Part shown: in pieces, positions 18,071-27,231 of the stretch | Layout: every line of letters starts with the position of its first letter | Position numbering within the stretch: the stretch's first letter is position 1 | DNA from: Kribbella capetownensis | GTDB lineage: Bacteria > Actinomycetota > Actinomycetes > Propionibacteriales > Kribbellaceae | Direction: 5' to 3' | Assembly (NCBI RefSeq): GCF_004331485.1 | Contig: NZ_SJKD01000002.1 | Coordinates: forward strand, 310,001-374,000 | Length of the DNA: 64,000 bases | The notes under the pieces: model-generated | The model's database searches: none | Told to the model about the DNA's origin: nothing | The model's input: only the letters and a program-made list of their open reading frames with translations | Made by a program: the position numbers and the translations under genes

Positions 18071-18547
18071 ATGAAGCTGTCCCAGGGCGTGGAGTGGATG
18101 CTGCACGGCGTCGGGGTGATCGCTCATGCTCCGCCGGGGACGTCGGTGGCGCGCCGCGTGCTGGCCGAGCAGTACGACCTGCCTGAGGCGTACCTCGCCA
18201 AGCACCTGAAGGCCCTGGTCCGGGCCGGGATCCTGACCGCGACGACCGGTCCGGCCGGCGGCTTCCGGCTCGCGCGCGACCCGGCCGACATCACGGCGCT
18301 GGAGATCGTCGAGGCCATCGAGGGGAGTGCGTCGCCGTTCGTCTGTCAGGAGATCCGGCAGCGCGGGCTCGTCGCGGTTCCGCCTGAGCTGTGCCGTCGG
18401 CCTTGCGGTATCTCGACCGTCATGGACCGTGCCCACCAGGCCTGGCGCGAGTCATTGCGCGACGTCACCGTCGTCGACCTGATGAGGCTCATCCCGAAGT
18501 CGCTGCGCGACAAGCTGGTCGCGCGCCTGGCCGCGAACGCGCGTTAG
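18071..18547 (+). CDS. Rrf2 family regulator with three conserved-type cysteines
   Basis: 158 residues. The N-terminal winged helix (M-K-L-S-Q-G-V-E-W) and A-G-G-F-R-L-A-R wing are typical of Rrf2. Cys92, Cys108 and Cys112 lie in the region where IscR, NsrR and RsrR bind an iron-sulfur cluster, so redox or NO sensing is plausible, although the spacing differs from IscR (92/98/104). The divergent MFS exporter 45 bp away is the likely target. The stop overlaps the radical SAM stop by four bases. Confidence 0.88.
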   Translation: MKLSQGVEWMLHGVGVIAHAPPGTSVARRVLAEQYDLPEAYLAKHLKALVRAGILTATTGPAGGFRLARDPADITALEIVEAIEGSASPFVCQEIRQRGLVAVPPELCRRPCGISTVMDRAHQAWRESLRDVTVVDLMRLIPKSLRDKLVARLAANAR

Positions 18548-20475
18548 ACGACCGACAGCGGCAGCAGCTTCTTGCCGGTGGGGCCGATCTGGATTTCGGT
18601 GCCCATCTGGGGGCAGACGCCGCAGTCGAAGCAAGGGGTCCAGCGGCAGTCCTCGACCTCGATCGCGCCGTCCTCCTCGAGCGAGTCCTGCCAGTCCTCC
18701 CACAGCCAGTCGCGATCCAGGCCCGAGTCCAGGTGGTCCCAGGGCAGGACTTCGGCGTACTCGCGCTCGCGGGTGGTGTACCAGGCCAGGTCGACCGGCT
18801 CGTCCGCCAGCGCCTGATCGGCGGACTCGACCCAGCGGTCGTAGGAGAAGTGCTCGCTCCAGCCGTCGAAGCGGCCGCCGTCGCGCCAGACCTGCTCGAT
18901 GATGCGGCCGACCCGGCGGTCGCCGCGGGACAGCAGGCCCTCGATGATGCCGGGCTTGCCGTCGTGGTACCGGAAGCCGATCGCCTTGGCGTAGCCCTTG
19001 TCGGAGCGGATCGCGGCGGCCAGCTTGGACAGCCGCGCGTCGGTCTCCTCGGCGCCGAGCTGCGAGGCCCACTGGAACGGCGTGTGCGGCTTGGGCACGA
19101 ACCCGCCGATCGACACCGTGCACCGGATGTCGCGCCGGCCGGACACCTCGCGGCCGGTCGCGATCACCTTCTTGGCCAGGTCGGCGATCGCCAGCACGTC
19201 CTCGTCGGTCTCGGTCGGCAGGCCGCACATGAAGTACAGCTTCACCTGCCGCCAGCCGTGCCCGTACGCCGCCGCCACGGTGCGGATCAGGTCCTCCTCG
19301 GTGACCATCTTGTTGATCACCTTGCGCATCCGGTCCGATCCGCCCTCGGGGGCGAAGGTCAGGCCGCTGCGCCGGCCGTTGCGGGAGAACTCGTTGGCCA
19401 GCGTGATGTTGAACGCGTCGACCCTTGTCGAAGGCAACGAAAGCGAGACGTTGCTGCCCTCGTACCGGTCGCCGAGGCCCTTGGCCACGTCGGCGATCTC
19501 GCTGTGGTCGGCGGACGACAGGCTGAGCAGCCCGACCTCCTCGAACCCGGACTGCTTGAGCCCGTTCTCGACCATGTCGCCGATCGTGGTGAGGCTGCGC
19601 TCGCGCACCGGCCGGGTGATCATGCCCGCCTGGCAGAACCGGCAGCCGCGGGTGCAGCCGCGGAAGATCTCCACCGAGTACCGCTCGTGGACGGTCTCGG
19701 CCAGCGGGACCAGCGGCTTCTTCGGGTACGGCCAGGCGTCCAGGTCCATCACCGTGTGCTTGGCGGTCCGCCACGGGACACCCGGACGGTTCGGCGCGAC
19801 GCGCTTGATCCGGCCGTCGGTGAGGTACTCGACCGTGAAGAACTTCGGGATGTAGACGCCACCGGAGGCGGCCAGGCGCATCAGCACCTCGTCGCGCCCG
19901 CCCGGGCTGCCCTCGTCCTTCCACTCCCGGATCACGTCCGAGATCGCCAGCACGATCTCCTCGCCGTCACCGAGTACGGCGGCGTCGATGAAGTCCGCGA
20001 TCGGCTCCGGGTTGAACGCGGCGTGGCCACCGGCCAGCACGATCGGGTCCTCGTCGGTCCGGTCGGCGGCGTACAGCGGGATCCCAGCCAGGTCGAGCGC
20101 GGTCAGCATGTTGGTGTAGCCGAGCTCGGTGGAGAACGACAGCCCGAACACGTCGAAGGCCCGGACCGGCCGGTGGCTGTCGAGGGTGAACTGCGGGATG
20201 TCGTTGTCCCGCATCACCTTCTCCATGTCCGGCCAGACGGAGTACGTCCGCTCGGCCAGGATGTGGTCACGCTCGTTCAGCACCTCGTACAGGATCTGGA
20301 CGCCCTGGTTGGGCAGCCCGACCTCGTACGCGTCCGGGTACATCAGGGCCCAGCGGACGCTGGCCGAGTCCCAGTCCTTGCTGACCGAGTTCAGCTCGCC
20401 TCCGACGTACTGGATCGGCTTCTGCACGCTCGGCAGCAGCGCCTCCAGGCGCGGGAACACGGATTCGACGCTCAT
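18544..20475 (-). CDS. TIGR03960 family B12-binding/radical SAM protein
   Basis: 643 residues. N-terminal cobalamin-binding-like domain (about 1-210, with L-S-F-S-T-E-L-G-Y-T-N and A-G-G-H-A-A-F-N-P-E-P), then a radical SAM domain with C-T-R-G-C-R-F-C near residue 275 binding the 4Fe-4S cluster, and a C-terminal Cys group (C-R-W-T-P-C-F-D-C-G-V-C) that may bind another metal site. Members normally sit beside a TIGR03936/DUF2344 gene upstream of rne. Here that partner is 10.6 kb away on the other strand (31053-31880). A role in RNA or protein modification is presumed, not proven. Confidence 0.93.
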   Translation of the reverse strand: MSVESVFPRLEALLPSVQKPIQYVGGELNSVSKDWDSASVRWALMYPDAYEVGLPNQGVQILYEVLNERDHILAERTYSVWPDMEKVMRDNDIPQFTLDSHRPVRAFDVFGLSFSTELGYTNMLTALDLAGIPLYAADRTDEDPIVLAGGHAAFNPEPIADFIDAAVLGDGEEIVLAISDVIREWKDEGSPGGRDEVLMRLAASGGVYIPKFFTVEYLTDGRIKRVAPNRPGVPWRTAKHTVMDLDAWPYPKKPLVPLAETVHERYSVEIFRGCTRGCRFCQAGMITRPVRERSLTTIGDMVENGLKQSGFEEVGLLSLSSADHSEIADVAKGLGDRYEGSNVSLSLPSTRVDAFNITLANEFSRNGRRSGLTFAPEGGSDRMRKVINKMVTEEDLIRTVAAAYGHGWRQVKLYFMCGLPTETDEDVLAIADLAKKVIATGREVSGRRDIRCTVSIGGFVPKPHTPFQWASQLGAEETDARLSKLAAAIRSDKGYAKAIGFRYHDGKPGIIEGLLSRGDRRVGRIIEQVWRDGGRFDGWSEHFSYDRWVESADQALADEPVDLAWYTTREREYAEVLPWDHLDSGLDRDWLWEDWQDSLEEDGAIEVEDCRWTPCFDCGVCPQMGTEIQIGPTGKKLLPLSVV

Positions 20476-20528
20476 CGAGTACTTCCGGTCGGGGTCAGAG
20501 CGCCTACCAGCCTAACGCCGGTGACCGG

Positions 20529-21530
20529 CTATCCCCGCATCGGAGCGGGACCTGTGCTCGGCCGGATGACCAGCCGGGCCTGGAGGGTCCGGGTACGACG
20601 GCCTTTGCGGCCCTGGAGGAAAGGGGACAGCAGGCGCCAGGCCTCCTGGCCGAACTCGGTCTGGGGCATCGCGATCGTGGTCAGGCCGGGGGAGGTGTAG
20701 CGGGCGTAGACGATGTCGTCGAACCCGGCCACGGAGACCCGGTCCGGGACCGCGAACCCGAGCTCCTGCAGCCGGGCCAGCGCGCCGAGCGCGACCAGGT
20801 CGTTGAAGCCGATCAGGCAGGTGGCGCCGGTGGCGAGGGCCTCGTCGGCGGCCGCGTGGCCGTCGTCCAGCATCGCGCCGGCGGGAATCCGGAGGAGTTT
20901 GGTCCGGCTCCGGATCGACGACTGGAGGGCAGACCAGCGATCACTCTCCGCCGCGGCCTCGGCGGGACCGGCGAGGTAGCAGAGCCTGGTGTGACCGAGA
21001 GCGTCGAGATGACGGCAGAGCGCATCGACCGCCTCCTGGCTGTCGACGGTGACCGAGGGGAACAGGCTGCGGGCCGGCTTGCGGTTGACCACCACGATCG
21101 GTTCGTCGAGCTCGGAGAGTCCGGCCAGGTCCGGCGTACTCATCCGGGGGCCGCAGAGGATCAGGCCGTCGCTCTGCCGGGCGAGCTCGTGCAGGTGGCG
21201 CAGCTCTTCGCCGGGCTGCTCGTTGGCGTCGGCGACCAGGGTGCGGTAGCCGTCCTTCTCGGCCTCGGCCGAGATGCCCTTGAGGATTGCGGCGAAGAGC
21301 GGGTTGGCCAGGTCGGGGACCAGGACGCCGACGATGCCGGTCCGGCCGCGGGAGAGGTTCTGTGCGGTCCCACTCGGTCGGTAGCCGAGCCGGGTGGCGA
21401 CATCGCGGACCCGGGTGACGATCTCCGGATCGACGGTGGGGGTGCCGTTCATGACCCTGGACACGGTGGACTTCGAGACGCCCGCAGCCGCCGCGACGCT
21501 CAGGATCGTCACCTGCCTGGTCCGGCGCAC
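20529..21530 (-). CDS. LacI family transcriptional repressor of the GH67 gene
   Basis: 333 residues from GTG 21530 with GGAGG four bases upstream. Residues 7-55 form the LacI HTH and hinge (V-A-A-A-A-G-V-S-K-S-T-V-S-R-V-M-N-G); the rest is the periplasmic-binding-protein-like sugar domain (P-D-L-A-N-P-L-F-A-A-I-L). It is divergent from the alpha-glucuronidase gene. Two copies of one perfect palindrome lie between them, one 17 bp before its own start, so autoregulation and control of GH67 are expected. The inducer is probably an (aldo)uronic acid or xylo-oligosaccharide. Confidence 0.95.
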   Translation of the reverse strand: MRRTRQVTILSVAAAAGVSKSTVSRVMNGTPTVDPEIVTRVRDVATRLGYRPSGTAQNLSRGRTGIVGVLVPDLANPLFAAILKGISAEAEKDGYRTLVADANEQPGEELRHLHELARQSDGLILCGPRMSTPDLAGLSELDEPIVVVNRKPARSLFPSVTVDSQEAVDALCRHLDALGHTRLCYLAGPAEAAAESDRWSALQSSIRSRTKLLRIPAGAMLDDGHAAADEALATGATCLIGFNDLVALGALARLQELGFAVPDRVSVAGFDDIVYARYTSPGLTTIAMPQTEFGQEAWRLLSPFLQGRKGRRTRTLQARLVIRPSTGPAPMRG

Positions 21531-21547
21531 ACAACCTCCACGTGACT

Positions 21548-21561
21548 AGGAACCGGTTCCT
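21548..21561. promoter_or_regulatory. LacI operator 1 (AGGAACCGGTTCCT)
   Basis: Perfect 14-bp palindrome with the central CCGG typical of LacI-family sites, 17 bp upstream of the lacI-type start. The same core recurs at 21676-21689, 128 bp away centre to centre. Confidence 0.85.
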
Positions 21562-21672
21562 GAAAACCTATCGCGCCGGCTGAGTATTGGACAGCTCATG
21601 GCGCAGGAATCCTTGCCATGACAGGTGTTTCATGATCCCTCACCCTTGACTGCGGTCGATGCCGAACCTACG

Positions 21673-21692
21673 GTCAGGAACCGGTTCCTGAC
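21673..21692. promoter_or_regulatory. LacI operator 2 (20-bp perfect palindrome)
   Basis: GTCAGGAACCGGTTCCTGAC, fully symmetric, 22 bp upstream of the GH67 start codon and therefore placed to block its expression. It contains the entire operator 1 core. Confidence 0.88.
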
Positions 21693-21714
21693 CGCCCACA
21701 GGAAGGACGTCGAC

Positions 21715-24700
21715 ATGAGGTTCACCCGGCGACAGGTGTTGCTGACCGGCGGAGCGCTCGCAGCGGGAGGCCTGCTGCGGCCCGAATTCGCTGCCGGGCT
21801 TCCCGACGAGGACGGGTACGAGCTGTGGCTGCGGTACCGCAAGGTCGACAAGCCCGACCTGCTCGCGGAGTACCGCCGGACCTTCACCCATCTCGTCGCT
21901 CCGCCCGCCGCCGACGGCGACGTACTCCGCTCCGCGGCGACCGAAGTACTGCAGGGCCTGTCGGGTCTGACCGGGCGCACCGTGACGCAGCAGTCCAAGG
22001 TCCAGCGAGACGGCGCGGTCATCATCGGGACGCCCGCCACCTCGGCGCTGGTCGCGCAGTACGTAGACCGCTCCGAGCTCCGCGCACTCGGCCCCGACGG
22101 GTACGTCGTCCTGAGCCGGCGGATCGCCGGGCACGCCACGACCGTGGTCGCCAGCGAGGGAAAGCGCGGAGTGCTGTACGGCATCTTCCACCTACTGCGG
22201 CTGCTGCAGACGCAGCGTGACGTCCGCCGGCTCGACATCCACGAACGGCCCGCCAACGCGCTTCGCCTGGTCGACCACTGGGACAACCTGGACCGCAGTG
22301 TCGAACGCGGGTACGCCGGTGAGTCGGTCTTCGACTGGGACGCGCTGCCGACGACCGGGCAGCGGATGACCGACTACGCCCGCACCCTGGCGTCGGTCGG
22401 CATCAGCGGGACGGTGGTCAACAACGTCAACGCCAACCCGGTCTTCCTGTCCACGGACATGCTGCAGAAGCTGACCGGCCTGGCCGCTGTCCTGCGGACG
22501 TGGGGCCTCACCCTGCACCTGTCCGCCAACTTCGCCGCGCCGATCAGCCTCGGCGGTCTGGCCACAGCGGACCCGTTCGACGAGGGTGTGCAGGCCTGGT
22601 GGCGGGACAAGGCCCGCGAGATCTACCAGCTGATCCCGGACTTCGGCGGCTTCCTGGTCAAGGCCGACTCCGAGGGGCAACCCGGACCGGTCAGCTACGG
22701 CCGGACCCACGCCGACGGCGCCAACCTGCTGGCCCGAGCGGTCAAGCCGTACGGCGGCATCGTGATGTGGCGCGGGTTCATCCACGACTTCGATCCGGTC
22801 ACCTGGGCGAGCAAGTCGTACCTGACCTTCCAGCCGCTGGACGGGAAGTTCGACCCCAACGTCATCGTCCAGGTCAAGAACGGACCGATCGACTTCCAGG
22901 TGCGCGAGCCGGTGCATCCGCTGTTCGGTGCGATGCCACAGACCCGGCTGATGGCCGAGCTCCAGATCACGCAGGAGTACACCGGGCAGTCGACGCACCT
23001 GTGCTACCTGGTGCCCGAGTGGAAGCAGGTCTACGACTTCGACACGCACGCAGCCCGGCCGGAGCCGACGGTGGCCGGGATCGTCGAGGGCGCCGCCGGA
23101 GTGATGAACTTCGGCTCGGACCGCAACTGGACCAGACATCCGCTCAACGCGGCCAACACCCACGGCTACGCGCGACTGGTGTGGAACCCGGCGCTCGCGG
23201 CGGAAGAGGTCGCCGAGGAGTGGGTGCGGATGACGTTCGGGTCCGACGACCGAGTGGTCCGGACGCTGACCTCGATGCTGCTCGGGTCGTGGGAGACGTA
23301 CGAGGACTACACGTCTCCGCTGGGCTCGGGGTTCCTGATCGGGATCGATCACTTCACGCCCAGCCCGGAGAGCAACGCGCCCTGGAATCGCGCCGACGCC
23401 GAGGGGGCCGGCTTCGACCGGACGGTCGCGACCGGCGTGGGCTTCACCGCTCACTACCATCCGCCGTTGTCGCAGCAGTACGAGTCCTTGGCCTCCTGCC
23501 CGGACGAGTTGCTGATGTTCATCCACCACGTCCCGTACAGCCATCGGTTGCACTCCGGCAAGACGATGATCCAGCACATCTACGACACCCACTTCGACGG
23601 ACTGGACGCCGTACATGGCCTGCGGGCGTCGTGGCGGTCGCTGCGGTCACGGGTGGACCGGCGGCGGTACGACACCACGCTGGAGCGCCTGGATCGGCAG
23701 GTCGAGCAGGCGACTCTGTGGCGGGATTCGATCGTCGGCTACTACTTCGACAAGGGCCGCGTGCTGGACGAGTCGCGGTCCTGGGTGCAGCTCAAGCAGG
23801 CCGGGGACCAGCCACTGCTGGGCGGCTGGCCCAACCTGTTCGCGATGACCGCGGGCAACGCGTCGCCGCGCCAGGCGGAGGTGACCGCCAAGGTCGTCGA
23901 GACCGGCGGGTGGAAGAGCAGCGATGGACATGTCTCGGTGCCGTCGCGGGAGACTGTGCCGTTCACGGTTCCGGTCACGCCGCCGCTGCTGCCGCAGATC
24001 ACGATGATCGACCTGGAGTGCGAGGCCGGAGGCATGCCCGCGCTCGGCACCAGCACCCAGGTCTTCGTCACCCCGGCCGGCGGTCGCTGCCGGCTCGCCC
24101 TGGACGCCGGACCGGAGTCGAGTCCACTCCTTGCGGGCTATCAGCGACTGTCCCCGTCGGACGCCTGGGATCCCGACCGAGGCTTCGGTTGGGTCGGTAC
24201 GGCGCCCCAGGCGCGCGACCGCGGCAACCCCGACGTACTGCGCCGCGACTTCGTCAACGACACGGCGGCGCGGGTGCTGCGGATCCGGATTCCGGCCGGG
24301 AAGACCGATGCCTATGCACTGATCGGTGAGTCGCTCGTCCACTGCCAGCCGATGACCATCCGGTCCGAAGGCAAGGTCGTGGCAGCACTCGAGTCCCTCC
24401 TGCTGCACGGCACCTACACCTGGCTGAAGCTCTCGCTGGATGGCGGCGCTGGTGGCCGCGATGTCGACCTCGAGTTCAGCAGCATTCCTGACGAGCACTG
24501 GCATCTGGACGCCTTGGTCATCCCTGACCCGAGTCTCCAAGCCCCGGCCCTGGTGATGACGGATGCCGCCGCGCCGTCACCGATGCTGTGCGGCCGCGAC
24601 AACACGGTGACGGTCAGCGTCGCCAACACGACCAGCGCGTCCCAAACCGCAACGGTCCGAGTCCCGGCCCCACCCGGGTGGACGGCGGGCGAGGCGACCG

Positions 24701-25284
24701 CGGTCGTACCCGCCGGGGCGATCGTCCAGGTGGCCGTGACCGTGGTGCCCGGCCCGGATCCCGCAGTGCTTGCCCTGGACGTCGAGGTTGCAACGAACGG
24801 TGAGATGACCGATCGGCGTCGTACCGACGAGGTTCTGACCACGCCACCCGGCGACTCCGCCGTACTGGCGCTGGACGCAGGCACGGACACCAGCCCGCTG
24901 CAGGGTGGTTACCAACGCCTGGCGCCGGGCTCGGCCTGGAGCGCGTCGGCCGGCATCGGATGGGTCGGTACGGCTCCGATGGCGCGGGATCGGGAACTGC
25001 TCGACGACGTACGGCGAGACTTCGTCAACGACACCACGGTCCGCACACTTCGTCTCACCTTGCCGGATGGTCCGCACGACGCCTGGCTCCTGGTCGGCGA
25101 CGCCACCCAACCGTCGGACCCAGTCACCATCAAGGCCGCGGGCACCGAGCTCGCCGTGAGCCCTTTGTTGCCGAACGCAACCTTCACCTGGCTCAAGTTC
25201 ACCGTCCCCGGCGGCCAGACCGACCTCGAACTGTCCGCACCCCCCGGCAAGAACTGGCGCCTCAACGCCCTGGTGATCAGCTAG
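21715..25284 (+). CDS. Secreted GH67 alpha-glucuronidase with duplicated C-terminal modules
   Basis: 1189 residues from ATG 21715 (GGAAGG eight bases upstream). A Tat-type leader (F-T-R-R-Q-V-L-L-T-G-G) predicts export of a folded enzyme. Residues about 30-700 match GH67, which removes 4-O-methyl-glucuronic acid from xylan oligosaccharides. E320 (K-A-D-S-E-G-Q-P), D393 (G-P-I-D-F-Q) and E421 (I-T-Q-E-Y) occupy the catalytic positions with family spacing 73 and 28. Beyond the usual ~700 residues lie a ~145-aa module (about 795-940), an NEW3/Ig-like domain (about 945-1040) and a second copy of the module (about 1045-1189). Both copies share W-V-G-T-A-P-x-A-R-D and R-R-D-F-V-N-D-T. They look like galactose-binding-like, possibly carbohydrate-binding, domains. 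Confidence 0.92.
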   Translation: MRFTRRQVLLTGGALAAGGLLRPEFAAGLPDEDGYELWLRYRKVDKPDLLAEYRRTFTHLVAPPAADGDVLRSAATEVLQGLSGLTGRTVTQQSKVQRDGAVIIGTPATSALVAQYVDRSELRALGPDGYVVLSRRIAGHATTVVASEGKRGVLYGIFHLLRLLQTQRDVRRLDIHERPANALRLVDHWDNLDRSVERGYAGESVFDWDALPTTGQRMTDYARTLASVGISGTVVNNVNANPVFLSTDMLQKLTGLAAVLRTWGLTLHLSANFAAPISLGGLATADPFDEGVQAWWRDKAREIYQLIPDFGGFLVKADSEGQPGPVSYGRTHADGANLLARAVKPYGGIVMWRGFIHDFDPVTWASKSYLTFQPLDGKFDPNVIVQVKNGPIDFQVREPVHPLFGAMPQTRLMAELQITQEYTGQSTHLCYLVPEWKQVYDFDTHAARPEPTVAGIVEGAAGVMNFGSDRNWTRHPLNAANTHGYARLVWNPALAAEEVAEEWVRMTFGSDDRVVRTLTSMLLGSWETYEDYTSPLGSGFLIGIDHFTPSPESNAPWNRADAEGAGFDRTVATGVGFTAHYHPPLSQQYESLASCPDELLMFIHHVPYSHRLHSGKTMIQHIYDTHFDGLDAVHGLRASWRSLRSRVDRRRYDTTLERLDRQVEQATLWRDSIVGYYFDKGRVLDESRSWVQLKQAGDQPLLGGWPNLFAMTAGNASPRQAEVTAKVVETGGWKSSDGHVSVPSRETVPFTVPVTPPLLPQITMIDLECEAGGMPALGTSTQVFVTPAGGRCRLALDAGPESSPLLAGYQRLSPSDAWDPDRGFGWVGTAPQARDRGNPDVLRRDFVNDTAARVLRIRIPAGKTDAYALIGESLVHCQPMTIRSEGKVVAALESLLLHGTYTWLKLSLDGGAGGRDVDLEFSSIPDEHWHLDALVIPDPSLQAPALVMTDAAAPSPMLCGRDNTVTVSVANTTSASQTATVRVPAPPGWTAGEATAVVPAGAIVQVAVTVVPGPDPAVLALDVEVATNGEMTDRRRTDEVLTTPPGDSAVLALDAGTDTSPLQGGYQRLAPGSAWSASAGIGWVGTAPMARDRELLDDVRRDFVNDTTVRTLRLTLPDGPHDAWLLVGDATQPSDPVTIKAAGTELAVSPLLPNATFTWLKFTVPGGQTDLELSAPPGKNWRLNALVIS

Positions 25285-26273
25285 AGCGCGCGTTCCCAGG
25301 CGGTTCGCTGGGCGGTGGGGCGGAAGCCGAGCTTCTCGTTGACGGCGATCATCGGGGTGTTCTCCGGGGCGTTCCAGGTGTGCAGGACGGCCGGTTGGGT
25401 GAGGCGGGACTGGAGGGAGCGGAGGTTGGGGAGTTTGACGGCGATGCCGAGGCGTCGGCCGCGGTGCGGCGGGTGGACGTAGGTGTCGTATTGGTTCAGG
25501 CGGTCGGGCGTCTCGGGCGTGCCGCCCATCTGGGTGTACGCCGCCAACGCGCCGGACGCGGTGTGGACCGCGGCGGTCGTGAAGGTGAAGCGGCCTTGGG
25601 CGACGCGGCGGGCCTCGGCTTCGCGGACGAGCTCGGGCGTCCACCGGGTCGCTTCGACGGTGCGGTCGCCGTGCGGCACGTCGGCGTACATCCCGGTGGT
25701 CAGGTCGGCGAACTCGTCGAGCCACTCAGCGGGCGTGTGCTCCCGCCACTGCACGATCTCGTACCCAGGGACTGGTCGTTCCATCGACGCCAACTGCTCC
25801 TCGGACAGCGGCAGTTCGAGGACCTGGTGCAGCTCGGCGTGCTTGCGGACGAACCCGCGCGCCCCGGCGAACGCCGTGCCAGGGCTCTCACCGGTCACCG
25901 GATCGCCGGCCAGGTTGATCCCGGTCAGCATCCGCCGGCCCTCGGCCCGGGCTCGTTCGATCACCGCCTCCAGCAGGCGCGTCGCCGCCCCCTGACGCCG
26001 GTACGCCGGGTCGACAGCGAGCTCCACGTCGACCGTGTCGGTGTTGTCGAGCAGCCACCAGTCGAGCCACGCGATGCCCAACCAGGCGTCACCGTCGACC
26101 AGCGCCAGACCGTCCGCCCGGAGGTCGGAGTGCTCGCCGGTCATCAGGACCCGGGCCGCCTCCAGTCCCAGTCCGACGGGGAACTCGAGCTCCTCCCGGC
26201 GGACGGCGAACTTCAGCTCGTAGAACCGTTTGAAGACGTCTGGATCCCGGCCGTCGACCGTCACGATGCGCAC
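25281..26273 (-). CDS. Tandem GNAT acetyltransferase
   Basis: 330 residues with two GNAT halves. The first (about 40-140) has the acetyl-CoA motif V-D-P-A-Y-R-R-Q-G-A-A-T-R-L; the second (about 200-320) has V-H-P-P-H-R-G-R-R-L-G-I-A and a final N-E-K-L-G-F-R-P. This two-domain layout is like mycothiol synthase and many actinobacterial aminoacyl/antibiotic acetyltransferases, but the substrate is unknown. The stop overlaps the GH67 stop by four bases (CTAG). Confidence 0.88.
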   Translation of the reverse strand: MRIVTVDGRDPDVFKRFYELKFAVRREELEFPVGLGLEAARVLMTGEHSDLRADGLALVDGDAWLGIAWLDWWLLDNTDTVDVELAVDPAYRRQGAATRLLEAVIERARAEGRRMLTGINLAGDPVTGESPGTAFAGARGFVRKHAELHQVLELPLSEEQLASMERPVPGYEIVQWREHTPAEWLDEFADLTTGMYADVPHGDRTVEATRWTPELVREAEARRVAQGRFTFTTAAVHTASGALAAYTQMGGTPETPDRLNQYDTYVHPPHRGRRLGIAVKLPNLRSLQSRLTQPAVLHTWNAPENTPMIAVNEKLGFRPTAQRTAWERAL

Positions 26274-26313
26274 CCGGGAACCCTACGGCCACCGCCAGGT
26301 GGTCGCGCGCCAA

Positions 26314-27192
26314 TTAGTGATGCGGGCGCAGTGCGCGGTTCGCGGCCGGTTCGGCGATCTGGGCGCGGAACGGATGTGAGGGGTAGACGCCGAGGATGCG
26401 GACCTCGACCGAGAAGAACGCGAGCTCCTCGAGCGCCAGCGCGACGTTCGGGTCGTCCGGGTGTCCCTCGATGTCGGCGTAGAACTGGGTCGCGAAGAAC
26501 ATCCCGCCGAGCTGGTAGGACTCCAGCTTCGTCATGTTGACGTTGTTGGTGGCGAACCCGCCGAGCGCCTTGTAGAGCGCGGCCGACACGTTCCGGACCC
26601 GGTAGACGAAGCTGGTGATGATCGGCCCGGAGCCGACCGGAGGTACGTCCGGCTCGCGGGACAGCACCAGGAACCGGGTGGTGTTGTGGTGCTCGTCCTC
26701 GACGTCGCTCGCCAACGTCTCCAGGTCGTACAGGCCGGCCGCGGCCCGTGGGGACAGTGCGGCGATCGTCGGATCGGCCAGCTCGGCGACCTCGCGGGCG
26801 GCGCCGGCGGTGTCGTCGGCGACCACCGTGGACCAGCCGTGCTCGCGGATGATCTTGCGGCACTGGCCGAGCGCGTGCACGTGGCTGCGGACGGCCTTGA
26901 TCCGGTCGATCGACGTACCCGGTACGGCGAGCAGCTGGAAGTGGATCGGCAGGAAGTGCTCGCCGACGATGTTCAGCCCGGACTCCGGCAGCAGGTGGTG
27001 GATGTCGGCCACCCGGCCGGCGATCGAGTTGTCCACCGGGATCATCGCCAGCCCGGCCCGGCCGCTGCTGACCGCCTCGAGCGCGTCCTCGAACGTCGTA
27101 CAGGGCAGCTGCTCACGGTCGGGGAACATCTCGGTGCACGCCATCGCCGAGTTGGCGCCTGGCTCACCCTGATAAGCGATCGGTCCGTCCAC
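26314..27192 (-). CDS. pheA: Prephenate dehydratase
   Basis: 292 residues. The PDT domain (1-180) begins I-A-Y-Q-G-E-P-G-A-N-S and carries the catalytic H-N-T-T-R-F motif near residue 167. The ACT regulatory domain (about 195-275) has the phenylalanine-binding T-K-L-E-S-Y variant of ESRP. It converts prephenate to phenylpyruvate in phenylalanine synthesis and is normally feedback inhibited by Phe. It is a stand-alone enzyme without a chorismate mutase domain. It runs on the same strand as the acyltransferase gene upstream, with 39 bases between. Confidence 0.96.
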   Translation of the reverse strand: MDGPIAYQGEPGANSAMACTEMFPDREQLPCTTFEDALEAVSSGRAGLAMIPVDNSIAGRVADIHHLLPESGLNIVGEHFLPIHFQLLAVPGTSIDRIKAVRSHVHALGQCRKIIREHGWSTVVADDTAGAAREVAELADPTIAALSPRAAAGLYDLETLASDVEDEHHNTTRFLVLSREPDVPPVGSGPIITSFVYRVRNVSAALYKALGGFATNNVNMTKLESYQLGGMFFATQFYADIEGHPDDPNVALALEELAFFSVEVRILGVYPSHPFRAQIAEPAANRALRPHH

Positions 27193-27231
27193 GATCTACC
27201 AGCCTAGACCCAGGTCATCTCAGCAAGCGGA

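Noticed and set aside
18391..20700. 769-codon plus-strand open frame opposite the radical SAM gene
   Set aside because: Antisense shadow; the minus-strand protein carries the full TIGR03960 motif set.
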